Source of the DNA: Prinia subflava
Taxonomy: Eukaryota > Chordata > Aves > Passeriformes > Cisticolidae
Direction of reading: 5' to 3'
Assembly: GCF_021018805.1 (NCBI RefSeq)
Contig: NW_026960612.1
Location: 1,178,001-1,242,000 of the forward strand
DNA length: 64,000 nt
This document shows, one piece after another, positions 46,876 to 59,823 of the stretch. The first letter of the stretch is position 1. Every line of letters begins with the position of its first letter. The notes beneath the pieces were generated by a model that was not told the origin of the DNA, ran no database searches, and saw nothing but the letters and a program-made list of their open reading frames with translations. Position numbers and translations under genes: made by a program.

Positions 46876-49800
46876 TTTGGAAAAACTTAGGTAAGAAAGA
46901 AATTCTCCTGATGTTTGGTTTTTTTATTTAAAATGAGCTTAGTAGACTGATAATATGCCCCTGAAGTTGGGTGTGTGTGGGCATATCTGTGCTTTCATTT
47001 GCTTGCATCTTGCAGACCTTGAACAGCTAAAAAGCCTGTATCAAAAAACTTTTGAATCCTTTTTCTCTCATATAAATGAATCTGTTCAACACCAGTCAGT
47101 AGATCTCCCAAGATCCTTGTTATATAAGTACTACTTCATAGATCATAATTTTTTAAGCTAAAATCTAAGCTTTGTGATACCTTAAATATGGTCATGTTAA
47201 TCCACTTGTAGTAATACTATCTTTTAGGAGTTATGAATGGATTTCATTAGTGGTCACCGTGCCTTGAAAATAGCATGATGAAACGCATTACTGAAGGAGC
47301 TTAAGCAGTGGGTTTTCATCTGGTGGCTGAAAAATAAACACTTTGATAGTCTAGATATCTAATTGTCTGCATAACCACCACCACCATGCTTCAGTGGGGT
47401 TTCTGTAATAGATCAGCAAAGCACATCTTTGTGCAGGATGAGGTGTTTGAGGTTTTTTACACTTATTCCTTTTTCTGAAAGAAAAAGATGTGAAAGGGAT
47501 AAAATAGAACCAAGTAAAGACTGCTTTTGTTGGGCTGTGTGAACTTTCATTCTACTGCTGAATTTGATAAAGACTTCTATTGTAATACAAAAGGAAAGTT
47601 TAAGTAGCAGCTCTGGCTCAAAATACTTGATTCCTGTTCTGGCTCAGTCTTCCCTTAAGTGCTTAATATTTATCCATTGTATGAAAACTCTCAAAGGGGT
47701 ATGTGTGTGTTTGTTTAATTAGCAGAAAGCCCCAATTCTGTGCGCGTTCTCAATAGTTTTTAATTGGTTTTACAATCTTGGATGGTGTAACTGTATTTGA
47801 TATCTCAAGACCTATATGTAAGGTGATAAAATGGGATAAGTAATGGTATATTCTAGTTTTTACTGCTGTAGTAGTTTATCCAATTCAAACTGCAACTGCT
47901 ACATAAAAACTACTAATTTTAACATCTTGATCATTGTATACAAATGTATACAAAGCTGAAAGTATAGTTTCATCCTGAGAGGCAAGAGATTGTAGTAGGT
48001 AAAAAGGAGAAACTTGGTCTTTGCTTAAGCCTACAATCAAGTGGATCAGTATATTATTTGGTCTGTATGTGCCCAATACTTTGCAGTGTGTCACTATTTT
48101 TCCTAGTTACAGTAATATTTCTCAGATGTCACATGAGCTGCCCCTTTACTCTGACTATAACATGCTCCTCTCAACTGAAGAGCATTTACATGTTCAACTT
48201 TACAGATACTTAATAAAAAACCCACTACATCTGTACACCTGACCTGTCAGTATGACCTAAATGCTAATGGGCTTTCTTAAAATGCCCAATTTAAATTTCA
48301 ATCTGGATTTTAAATGTTAACTTGAGCATTTAAAGAAATATGCCACTAAGTGGTCATGCTACGGATGCTTACTTCTAATGCCAGAAATTGTTAACGTCTA
48401 CTTGAAAGCACTGTAAATGGTCACCTTTTTCGGTACGTGATTAGCACTCCCATGTGGACATGAATGGTACTAACTGTTAATCATCCTTCACTGCTGTTTT
48501 CTTGGAAAGATCGCCACAGGTGGCGTAGTAGCAAAAATAGCTGTGCTAAACATTGCTATAAACCCTACTACTGGATTTGCTGCCTTCCTTAAAAAAAAAA
48601 AAAAAAGAGAGAAGGAGACGAAAAAAAGTTTCTTAAAATACACTACCTTCATGTAATAGAGAAATAAAGCTCAACAACATAGAACTGGGAAGTCCTAAAA
48701 GAGATGCAAGACCATTTTCTTAATTGGATTATTGCAAATCCACCTACCAGGGTCTTAAACCAGAATTTGTTCAATCTCTGGCTTTCTCCTATCAGTAGTA
48801 TCTGGCTAGACAGTTTATCCTAAGTTGTTTGGTACTAACCCAAATTCTTTTTCTCATTCCATTAGATGGGATTTACTGTTCTAGAGACAGATCCATTAAC
48901 TTCAGTGCAAGGTGTAGTCTTTCCATTAACTTCAAGTGAACTTTCCCATAGCTCTTAGTTTTTATGTTTGTTTGTGGGGATTCTTTTTTTTTTTTTTTTT
49001 TTTTTTTTTGGCAGTGGGGTTTTTGTTTTTTTGTGGTTTTGGTGGATTTGTGGTGTTGTTGTTTTTTAATGCATAAACCTTGAATCTTTGGGATTCATGG
49101 GGTAATTTTGAAAATGGGTCAAAGCTGCCAGTTGGACTGGAACCATTTTGCTTTACTGGCAGATCTAATAGTTGTAGAGCTCCATTGTCATCTTCATATT
49201 TTTACAATGTACATGTTTTGGACTTACCTAGAACTCTTATAAAGGCACACAAAATTAGAGGGATGCTATAAGATTGAACACTTCTGTATTGAAGTGTTCT
49301 ATTCCAGGCATTGTAAAATCAATGTCTTAAATTCAGTTACTGAGAATAGGGATCTTAAAAGTAAATACTCCTATTAGGCATCATTCAAATGAGTGTTGCT
49401 GCTTAAGTGCACATGAGAAAAATATCTTAGCATGCCATTAAAATAACTTTGCTTATAAGTAAGCCTTCATGTGCCACTTTATGATGCTTCTTAGAATCCA
49501 GAGAGAAGTGCTGTTAAACAGAATAGAGACAAAGGCATTTGTTGTAGTATTTATAAGGAAAAGGAAGGAAAATGAAAACACTGAAGTAGATGGCGATCAT
49601 ATATTGCTTTTTGCATGAAAATGAGTTAACTTCTAAGAAGTGTAGATTTAAATTGTGTAATAGTTCTGCAAAAAATCCCCTAGACCTATAAGGAAGCATC
49701 AGTATTAAGCACATCATTCTATGGTACAGCTGTGTATCTCTGCTGGCTCTCATCCAAACTTACAATATAAAAACAAAACCCAACTCAGTGAGAGATGCTT

Positions 49801-52800
49801 GGAGATTAAAGTACTTAAATATTATTAGCAGTTTTTTATAAGTTGTTCCTGCAAGCTGTCACTAATAGTTTCTAAAACAAGAACAAAGAGCTGCAATTCT
49901 TAAAACATACTGAAGCTTTTTTCTAGTTAGCTTCAGTTTCCATGGATTTAACCATATGATTAAATCTTATTAACCTAGAAAGCAGCACATAAGAATGTCA
50001 GGCTAGATACAGGTAGCTCATGTATTGCAGAGAAACTTTTCAGTTCTGAACTCATCTTTCCTAACTAAACACTCAATGCCTGAATGATGTTTAAAAAGGA
50101 AGTAACAATACTGTGCAGTTTCTAATGTGTGTATGAAATACTGGTGTTGAAGATTCCTTCTTTCTACTGTAAATCAGTGATTAAAAATCCACAAAGGTTT
50201 GACTTTTTCTCAGTGAATTTTTTTTAATTGCAAAGGACTTAGAGTTGAGCAAATAACTAGCTGTTTGTTTTCTGTGACTCTTGGCTGTGTACTAACCTTT
50301 AAGATGCAAACTAGGTAGGAGGAAAGGGCAGACCACTTCTTACTGAGAGGAGCAATGTGTGACTTTTTGAATTAAAATTATATTGGCTGCATGTTACATG
50401 CAGTCTCACCTGTACTACAGTTGAAAAAAGATGCTATGTTATGCTATTATAGTTAGTGTTGGCACTTTTTGAAATGGTTCTGTAGCGGTTGATCCAGTCC
50501 TTCTGCTGGATGAGGAGTGAGTGCTTTTGTCTTTATTTGCTGTCTGTATGGTTAAACATAACTGGTTTTAGTTCTGGTAAATGTCAATGGAAAAATTGCA
50601 GATCTCGGATACAGTATCTAAGGTGTTTCAAAGTGTCTGTGCATGGGTTTCTTCTAGGAGAAATACTCTTCTTTCAAGCTGTGCCTTAATAATAATGTCA
50701 GCTCTTGAGTTTTCTCTCAGCATAATATGGTCTTAAGGAGGTTAGCATTTCTGACACTGCAAAGAATTACTACAGAAGAATCTCCTTTGTGCCAATTGAG
50801 ATCAATTTTCACAAAGTATCTTTGCTGAAATATGTTTGGAGATTACTTTTGGTGGGGTTTTTTTGTTTGTTTGTTTTTAATTAAGAGAAAAAGTCTTCAG
50901 AAATTAGTCTGAAATAAAAGCATCTCGAGCAGTTGGGGCCAGACACCATGCAGGCACATGGGTGTGGAAAGGGGTTTCTCTGGCATAAGCAATATTGGAT
51001 TCAGTACACAGCAGCTTCCCTAGGAAGGCAAACAAAGTTGTACTTGTACTGTACAGGTGGCTGTGAGCCATCTTTACCTGTCCTTTTGATCTTCTTTTGG
51101 ACTGGCAGTGCAGTACTAAAGTTGGTAATAGCTAAAAAATGAAGGTCAATTACAAATCAAAACTATAAATGGGGCTGAAAATCTCTGTAAAACCAGAGAG
51201 CTGCATTCCAATTCAACAGAACATACAATTGGGTGTTACTTCAGGTATGTGTCACATTTAAGATGAGTGGGACTGTTTGCTTTCTAAATTATTTTTTTCT
51301 CATTAAAAATGGCAGGTGTTCTGAGAATACCAAGAGGAAATTTATTTCCCTGCTTACTTTTACCCCTACCATTGAAGGGTTTGTGTATGAACCTTAAAAA
51401 TTTTTCCGGAACTTCAACCCCTCTTACATTCTGTAACTTAGCAGTGCTTTGTTACTTCTGTAAAAACTGGGTTTGCATTCCACTTTTTTCAGTTTGTTGC
51501 CACTCAAAATGCTGCTTATGCTGAAGCCTGTGCTGCTTTAGACTCCTGTCTAACTACATCTGCTTCTATTGTCTTTTAAATGGCTCAATACAGAAGAGTA
51601 GGGTTTAAATTGGAGAAGACTTCATAATTAACCCTAAAGCCAAAAGGCATTCTTGTCAGATGCATCTTTCCACAATTAGTACGTGAAAATAATTTCAAGT
51701 TTCAAAACCTAACATACTAGGACATACTTCTTTTCCCTCAGGAATCAATTCTTGATTCTTAAATGTTTGGCACATTTATTTGTGTCTATTTTTGTGATTC
51801 AGGAGAGCATGTGTGAGATGTGAAAAAGGTTCTGGTAGCTTTTGAGGTCAGGGTTATACCAAGGAAACTGAAAGTGAAAGCAGAAATAATGGTTTGATGG
51901 CTGTGGTTCTCATGCTTTTCATGTGACTTTGAAAACTCTCAAGACTTCCCTAAAAAAAGTACAGGACCTCACTTTGGCTGCAGCTTTTCTTGCATGACTT
52001 CTCCTAGGTTGGATCCTGTGTATCCATAGCTCTGTATGTCAATTGGAGCTGGAGTTTTTCCAACCTTGGAAAAACTAGGCAAGAAGAGAACTAGGCTGCT
52101 GAGGAATCCTACATGGTAATATAAGAACGCTGTAATACGTGCATGATAAGGAGCTGATAAAATGGCATTGTTCTGTAGCTTTAGGGTCCAATTCTGCAAT
52201 TGGAGAAGACTACTACAATAACAAATTGAGAAATCTTTGGTGCTGTAGTTTCTACTGATCTTTGCAAACTGGGTGTCATTTTCATATAAATTCTTCACAA
52301 TTAGCAAGAGTTGTCTTTTATGTTGTAAAACTTTCAGGATAACACTTTATAGCTGATACTTTGTTAAGTAACTGAGTGTTATGGTTTGCTATATATGTAC
52401 AAAAGATACTAGAGCTAGCGTTGTGATTTGTGCTGCAATCTGTTCACTGTGTTAAAAAAAACCCAAACCAAAGCCAACTATTGCACTAGCTGTACTTTTA
52501 AAAAGCAATAACAGGAGCATCTTGTAGCTTTTCTCTCCAGAGGTGCTGTCTGTCATGAACATTTCACTGCCAACTGTGAATTTGGTAAAAAACATGTTAA
52601 AGAAATTTTCCTATGTGGTTTACTTGGCACATTCAAGTTGAAATTTTTTATGGTCAGCCTGTGTACTAATGAATACAGCTGGACTATTTAGATAACCACC
52701 CACGTCTTTAAAAATCAAAAACCTTATATCCATTTGTGGTGCTAATAATTTCAAACATTATAAAGAGCTGGTATTCTCTCATTTCACATAAACACTAAGG

Positions 52801-55800
52801 AAAGCTGTTGTGACACCTTTTCAATAAAACAGAATTTCGCTACATTTTAAGCCTGTTCCAAATGCTTTTTATATAAATACAACACTTTTCTATTTCTGTT
52901 TCATATAAAAACTGGAAAAAATTTAGTATTTTAGTACAGGAAGACATTAGGAGTGTATATTGTTCTAAATTACATGTCCAATTCTAAATTTTCCTGCATT
53001 TTAGGATAGCTAATCTTCTGAAACTCAGTCCAAAATATAAGAATTGTACTTGGCAGGATTAAGGGACAGGCTACTAGTTTAAAGAAAATCATTCTCTGGC
53101 TTCATCATCACTGTTGAAGCCTTGGAGGCAGAGGGAGAGGATGTGGAATGAACAAAGCTGTATTAGGAGGACACTGATTATGCAGTATAGATGTGTATTT
53201 TGCTGAAACATTAAAAGCTCAAACAACTTGTGATGGACATGACCATGTAACTATCTAAAGAACAGAAGTGAAACAAAATTGTCAAGGCAGTTCACAGCAG
53301 GACATCATAAAAACACGTGAAAGAACCTTAAACTAGATTGTTTAGATTGTGAAACAAAGAAATTTTCTGGCTTTGTTTGAAAGCTTCATAAGCAAGTTTT
53401 TCTCAAGATGAAAAACTATCTTGTGCCTTCTGTTGCAGAAGCTATTGTTGCCTTTCCCCCTGTCTTTGGTTGTGATTTTATTGTATATAATGGACAGCGC
53501 GCTTCCTCTTTCTGAGAGGAATTTTTGGGCAGCAGTACCTACATACCTACACTTTCTGTCCACAGAGAATATCGAGCCTTTAGTTCCTATTAAAGGCCCC
53601 TTACTTGTGAACTTACAGTTGTGAAATTATCTGCCTGTGACAGGTATGGTAAGCCTGCTATAGTCAGCTCTTAAATGAGCATAATGATGTTAATTCATCC
53701 AGACATGTGAGTGTGCAGAGCAGGTGCCATGTCCAGGTGCACTGGTGGCACTGCATCACACTGCTCTGAAGTGGTTGTACCTTAAATTGCTATCCTTTAT
53801 ATACTGCAATAAATTCTCTTAAATCACTTCCACCTAGTACTTCAAGAAGTAAATGGGTCTCTAAGATCTATTTGATGAAACTTCTATGTCAGTGCAAAGA
53901 ATATTCCACGTTTAGAGTAACTTAAAGCAGAAACAAACTCGCCATCTAGGATAAAAGCAGGGCTGGGTGGGGTTTTTGTTGTGTGAAGGTGGATAGTCTA
54001 GTAACAATAGTCTGGATTGTCTTCCCGCTTGTCTCAGTGCCTGCTTTAATAGTAGGACACTTGAAAAAGCCAAAGATTGAACAAAGTCATCTGTAATAGT
54101 CCTAAGCCACATTGAAATATAGTTTCCCTATCTTAATTACTAGATGCTTCAGAGAAAATGGACTGTATTTTCTTAATTTACAAAAAAATTGCAATACCTA
54201 CAGAAATATTAAGAGGCAAATGCCTGCATGTTTCAATGCCTTGCAAAACCAAAACATTTGCAAGCATGTGTCATGCACTTGACCAAAAGTGGGGTTTTTT
54301 TTAGCTTTACCTTTTTTTTAGCTTTTTTTTACACCTTTAGTGTTACAGAAACATGTTTCAGTGCACTAGTGTAACTCAGAACTTTCAAATATTTTCAATG
54401 TGCTTTTGACCAGGAGAGTGTTTTTAATGAATAAAGTGCCTGTGGAAATAAAAATCCAAAAGTTGCCTGCAAACTCAAATAAAGCATATAAAACAACAGC
54501 CCATCATACTTGAAGAGAATGGGTGCTAATTCAGCAGCTGCAGAGAACAGCTGGTCAACAGTCCTAAGCATTGGTAGGATTCAAAGATTAAGTTTGAGAG
54601 AAGAATATTATGTTGCTTTTGAGAGTTTACTGTGTTAATTAAACTTCCAATGCTTCTGCTTGGGCCTTAACTCTGTAACTTGATTATCTTTAAAGAAAAA
54701 TTAGTTCCCTTGAACTATTCTATTTTTAATTCTTGTTTTCATGATGGTCTTTACTCTTGTGGGGATATTTGTTTGCTTGTTACATGGAGCTATTTTTTGA
54801 CCTGTTAAAAATGGAGTCATCAAATGCTTTGATTCCTCAATTAGAGGTAAAAGAGTTTGAAGAATGGTTTTTCCTTAAGTGCAGCCTTAAAGGGGTTGTG
54901 ATTTTTTTTATACTGATGCCAGAACTGAAGAGGAAGGATTTCCATGGAAAGTACTATAGTGCTAAAACTTGTACATATAGTTATTTGGGGTGTACAGAAT
55001 ATAAGTAAAGTACTTGGATATGTTTTGCTGTTAATTTCATGCTTTAAAAAGAGGCTATTTGGTTCTAATTTAAATTTGAGAAACTGATTTTAATGTTGCC
55101 ACAATTATTTTAACTTGAAACATCCACTTATGTACTGGTATGTTAGAGCAAAAGTTACATTTTATCACCTAAAATTTTGAAATTAATCTCATTTTTATCA
55201 AAATTAATGTGCAGTTTAATCTCTGGACACCCTAGAATTGGCCATATGCCACTGAAACCAAACTTTCAATTGCATACATAAGGAAGGAAGGCATTTTTTA
55301 AATCAAGTTCTGCTTCTTGACTAGACTGAGAAGGAAGTGAGGCTAGATTGCTCTTGTACAAAGAAAACAGGCAAAACCAGTAATTTGTTTCAGCTGTGCT
55401 AAATACCTTAGCTTCTTTTTTTTTTGCACTACAGAACTTAAACTTTTCTGGAGACTCAGATTTAAAATATCTTTAGTTCAGCTAAATTTTCACCTGTTTT
55501 TACATATTTTTTCTAATAGATGCATTTTATTGGTATACATTGTAATTAGCCACTGAATTTCTGCCAAATATGGACAAAATAAAAGCTGCATTCTGTTCTG
55601 CCAGTTTAAATCTGCTCTTAGTTTTTCTGTTTTGTCTAATCCATGGCTGGTAAAATGTCCACTTGCTGTTTAGATGAAAGAGAAAGTTGCCTTAATTGCT
55701 CAGAGGAAAACTGACCTTGACCATTTAAAGCTTTATGTATTTCTGAAATTGCTGTAACTTCTGTATAATTGCAATAAAACCATAAAAGCTTTTTAATACA

Positions 55801-55999
55801 TTTCAGCCACTATTTTAAGAGCCACTTGTTGCTATCTTTACTGAATGTTCAACTGTTTAAAATATAGTTTAAGAACACCCTTTTTAATGGATAAGCACCA
55901 TTTTGTGCATTTTTTATTTTTAGGGGGTCACTTTAAAGAAGGAGCACTATGGGCAAAACATGATCACTTTTCTCTGTTAGTGAGGGGATATCAAGAGCA
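46876..55999. other. intergenic AT-rich region, no gene recognised
   Basis: Nine kilobases between SGMS2 and the LTR cluster. All open frames are short and unremarkable. A 26-base poly-T tract lies at 48984-49009. Parts may belong to long SGMS2 3' UTR isoforms. No tRNA, LTR or CR1 is recognised. Confidence 0.45.
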
Positions 56000-56697
56000 C
56001 TTACTGTAATATATGATGTGCGATAATTCATGTTCATACAATGTAAATGTGAAATCATTCATGTTCATGTAATATAATGTGAAATAGCTTGCATTTGTTA
56101 TCAATGGTGTAAAATCAGTCGCGTTTTAGAAGGAATACGGTAACAGTCGCTCGGACTTAGAATTAAAGAAAAATGATCAGGAATTGTAAACGCCCTTGCC
56201 CAAAACTCAGGCAAGGACCACAATTTGCAACAAAAAAGAGAGTGACTCTGAGAAGAGATAAGCCCACTCCAGAGGTGGACTCGACAACGACGCAAGGATT
56301 ATCGCTTGATATGGATCTAGCCTCCATCATCCGGGGTGTGCATCCCAATACGAGATTCCCAGAAATCGAATCAAGTATTCATCTCTACTCGGAAATCCAT
56401 TCAGCCGTCCCTGCAGTGAGGACAGAATTACATGAATATGGAAAAGAAATTGGAAAGACAAAGAAGTATGAGGCAATGCCCTGTCCAACCAAAGAAACTG
56501 TATATAAACTGACCCTGCAGAGACTGAAATTGTGAACAGGGGAGCTCCAGTGCGATAGAAGGCGAAGCTAAGTTCACCCAGTGCCGACCCGGGGCTTGAA
56601 ACTGATTTTGTTTGTAGCTTTTCCAAATTCTATTTTGTAAATTATTTAATAAATTTCTTTTTATTAATTTAATTTGCTATGCATTTATAACACTTAC
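56000..56697 (+). mobile_element. ERVL-like solo LTR 1 with 5-bp target duplication
   Basis: LTR 56005-56692 (688 bp), starting TGTAATAT and ending TTATAACA, flanked by perfect CTTAC (56000-56004 and 56693-56697). A 5-bp duplication is typical of ERVL-type integration. A TATA box (GTATATAAAC) near 56500, a GC-richer R region, then TTTAATAAATTT near 56646 give the expected layout. A 120-residue open frame inside it (56173-56535) is fortuitous. Confidence 0.9.
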
Positions 56698-56894
56698 TAA
56701 ACCCACTGATGCTGCAGCAAATTATTGAGAAGACCAGACAGTGGCATTTTTCAACATCTAATTACCTCTCTAGGGGTTAAATTTTATATTGCTGATCAGC
56801 TGGAGAAAGTGCACTAAGGCGTGTTCTAGAGGGAGGGGGAAGTTACCCTCAAAAACAGTTCTGAGTGGGTTTAGGGGATTGGGGTGTTTGGGTG

Positions 56895-57586
56895 TGTAGT
56901 AAATATAGTATGTTAATTCGTGTTTTTTTATGGAATGTAATAAATATAGTATGTTAATTAATGTTTTGATGCATTCAAACTGTAAATATGTTCTGTAAAA
57001 TGTAACACTAGTTCAAATCAGACACAGAGCTGACAGATTCCAAGGCAGCAACACCCAGAAACCACCATTCAGAGGACGACAATGCAATGCCAGGAACTGG
57101 AGATTGTGCCATTGGCATCAGAAAGGAGGACACATCAAGATAAGCCATCAGTCCTCCTCCCAGAAGCAACTGGAGCCATGAGCACTCAACCATCATGATT
57201 ATCATAGAAGGGGAATGCCTGTCCATTCAGAATTTGGTCTTCCATTCACCCACTGAAATTGACACTTCTCCCTCCCAGAGGAGACCCCATTCAGCAGACC
57301 AAGGACAGTGATGCATTCAAATAGCTATTCCAAGGAGACAAAGAACTGTGGGGAAATCTTATGCTGGGGCGAAATAAACTGTATAAAACCCAGACCCCAG
57401 AAGGGGCCAATTTGTGAACTCTGGGGGATTGCAGTGGGATAGAGGCTGCTTTCCGTTCACCCTCTGACGATCCCAGGTTATCGTCACCGTAACTCCGCTT
57501 GTTGGTTTTACTGAAATTCTGTAATTTTATTTTTTTTAATAAACCAAATTATATTTTATTGGAAAAGTGGATTGGCATTTATAACA
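56895..57586 (+). mobile_element. ERVL-like LTR 2, left arm of a tail-to-tail pair
   Basis: About 692 bp from TGTAGTAAAT to TTATAACA. TATA box CTGTATAAAACC near 57383 and AATAAACC near 57537. It is related to LTR 1 and more closely to the inverted copy LTR 3 that starts four bases later. No matching target duplication of its own was found. Confidence 0.82.
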
Positions 57587-57590
57587 GGAG

Positions 57591-58757
57591 TGTTATAAAT
57601 GTCAATACAATAGTCCAATTAAAATTATAATTTTTGGTTTATTAAAAAAGGATCGAATTACAGAATTTCGGCAAAACCACCCACAATGGAGATGTGTTGA
57701 CGATTGACCCGGGAATCGTCAGCGGTGAACTGGGACGCAGTATCTGGCCAACTGCCGTCCCCCCTGAGTTCACAAACTGGCCTTGTTCGGGGCTTAGTTT
57801 TTACACACTTTATTCTGCCTCTGGCAAAAATTTCCTCATAGTCCTTTTGTTTCCAAGCTAGTTATTCAAATTCATAGTTCTCTCCGGCTTAGCTGAAAAG
57901 AGTCTCCTTCTCTACTGCAAGGTGTTAATTTTTAGTTTCCCATGAGTGAATGGACACCAAAGTTTATGAATGGTAAAAGTTCATCTCCGAAGATGTTGAT
58001 GATGATGGTTCACTGATGACGCTTTTTATGAGGTGCTCTGATAGCTGATGAGAGTGCTCTGATGTAGTTGTGCATTTCTGTACCCGAGCAGGTGTTTCTA
58101 TATAAGGAAGTTAAACTAGAATTTTCTATAGCTTGCTCGTTGCAATTGGCTCAGTACCAGCACAGACACAGTGATAGGGCTTTAGAAGTGCACCTCAAAG
58201 CCTAGTGTCCATCTCATTGGGCAAAGAGCCAAATAAGCCCACCTAGACCATCGAGTACTAAAGAGCCTGCACAGGGGGTGCACGAGGCTTTTTGGGAGTG
58301 CCTTAGCCAGTGTAACTGTGCTTGGTACACTGTGCTCGGCTTCTCTCTTTTCATTTTGTAATGTTTATTATTTTTGCTGTTATTAAAACCTTTATTTTAC
58401 AAAGCATATCCTGGGAAGCCGTATCGCTATTTTATTAAGCCATTACTCCGCTGGCTGGACCCTCGGAGTTATCGAGAGAAATCTCGATACTCTGATTGCT
58501 CTGTCATCCAGGGAGGGGAAGACTGATAGCTTATCTTAATGTGTCCTTTTCTGATGCCAAAGAGAAGGCCAAGGTTTCCCGTAAATCCTTTGTCTCCTTT
58601 CTAAATGAAATTCCAGGGTGGTGGCTGCCTCTATCTCAGAAAAATTCAAGGCAGACTGAAACTATATTCTCATATAACATATATACAGTAGTTTTCATAA
58701 CTTTTTTAACATGTCATAACCCATAAGAACATGAATTAACATCCCATATTTTTCACA
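57591..58757 (-). mobile_element. ERVL-like LTR 3, inverted, split by another LTR
   Basis: On the minus strand the element starts TGTGAAAAATATGGG at 58757 and ends GACATTTATAACA at 57591. It aligns with LTR 2 in two blocks (57591 to about 58062, and about 58490-58757), separated by the insertion 58063-58489. Shared landmarks include GGTTTTGCCGAAATTCTG and TTTGTGAACTC. Without the insertion it is about 730 bp. Confidence 0.85.
58063..58489 (+). mobile_element. LTR nested inside LTR 3
   Basis: 427 bp starting TGTAGTTGTG. It carries a TATA box (TCTATATAAGG near 58098) and a downstream ATTAAAACC/TTTATTTTAC area (about 58383), with CTCTGA on both sides (58057-58062 and 58490-58495). It ends CGATA rather than CA, so the right boundary could be a few bases off. 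The 6-bp duplication points to an ERVK-like family, different from its host LTR. Confidence 0.7.
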
Positions 58758-59189
58758 GGTGTGTTTTGGGTTTTTGTGTGTGTGTTTGGGTTTTTTTATT
58801 ACTACTTTTTTTTGAGGGAAAGGAAGAGAACTACATGTCTTTTTCCTCTAAAATTTAAGTGCCCCTCTTCGAAGCCTCTGTGTGGTGTTTTGCATTTGCC
58901 AAGCAGGGAACCTAGAGCTGGGACAAGGTTCTAGGTTTGTCCTTGGCTCTGGAAACAGAAAATGTCGGGGTCTTACCTCCAACTGCCGGGTTTTTGTGTT
59001 TGGGAATGGGGGGAAAGGATCATCTGTATTTCCCTCCCTTCTAAACCACAAAAAAAATAGGTATTTGCGTAAGGAGCATTTGAAAGCAAGTCCTGTGGGG
59101 GGTGTAGAAGAGAGCTCACTTCTTTTTTTTTTTTCTCCACAAGCAGGACATCTGGGTTTATGCTTAATCCTTTATAAACTTGGGCTCCG

Positions 59190-59650
59190 TCACATCTTGC
59201 CAGGCGCGGGGCAGTGTCAGGGCCCGGCCTCACTGCCCGCCCACAGGCCCGGCGGGACGGGGTCAGGCCGCCTCCCAGCCTTGCCTCTCATCCGCCCCCG
59301 CCATCGCTTCCTGCCCGCCTCCGCCATCTTAAACCGCTATGCGCCGGCAGCGGGGCAAGGCCAGCGGTGCCGCTGCCTGGGGAGATGGCAGGGCCAAGCA
59401 CGGAAGCTTGGACATGGCTGCTGCGGCCGCCCAGGGCCACCGAGCTGCTGCTGGTGGCCCTGTGCTGGCTCGGCTGCTACTGGCTGCTGCGGCGGCGGCC
59501 GCAGGCGCTGTCGGGGCTGCCGCCGGGCCCCGCGCCCTGGCCGCTCGTGGGCAACTTCGCCTTCGCCCTTCTGCCACCTCCGCTGCTGCGCAGGTGGGCG
59601 GTGGACGTGAAGGGTGACCGGCTCTCCCCTGCCTTCTCACCCCATGTCAT
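59190..59650 (+). promoter_or_regulatory. CYP2U1: CpG-island promoter of CYP2U1
   Basis: CpG density rises sharply around exon 1. There is no TATA box. The island covers the 5' UTR and the first part of the coding exon. An out-of-frame upstream ATG lies at 59339 (see findings). The TSS is not determinable from sequence. Confidence 0.7.
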
Positions 59651-59823
59651 TCTCACTGGCCTCACCAAGACGTACAGCAGCGTCTTCCGGCTCTTCATGG
59701 ACAACCGCCCATTAATCATCCTCAACACTTTCGGGGCAGTGTGGGAGGCGTTGGTGCAGAAGGCGGAGGTGTTCAGCGACCAGCCCTCCGTGCCCATCGT
59801 CCTCATGATCACACACCACAAGG
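59385..59823 (+). CDS. CYP2U1: cytochrome P450 2U1, exon 1
   Basis: CYP2U1 is a membrane-bound haem monooxygenase that hydroxylates long-chain fatty acids such as arachidonate at omega and omega-1 positions. Exon 1 encodes 146 residues: the hydrophobic anchor ELLLVALCWLGCYWLL, basic RRR, the proline-rich hinge LPPGPAPWPLVGNF, and the end ALVQKAEVFSDQPSVP, very close to human CYP2U1. The ATG at 59385 is in a strong context (G at -3 and +4). No in-frame ATG lies upstream in the open frame. The exon ends AAG G before GTAAGT (59823/59824), phase 1. Haem-binding and other exons lie beyond the window. Position just downstream of SGMS2 on the same strand matches human 4q25. Confidence 0.94.

Noticed and set aside
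56173..56535. 120-residue frame between SGMS2 and CYP2U1
   Set aside because: It lies entirely inside a solo LTR and has no domain.
58882..59610. 242-residue plus-strand frame overlapping CYP2U1 exon 1
   Set aside because: It is in a different frame from the P450 and becomes Ala/Gly/Arg-rich in the CpG island, typical of GC-driven open frames.
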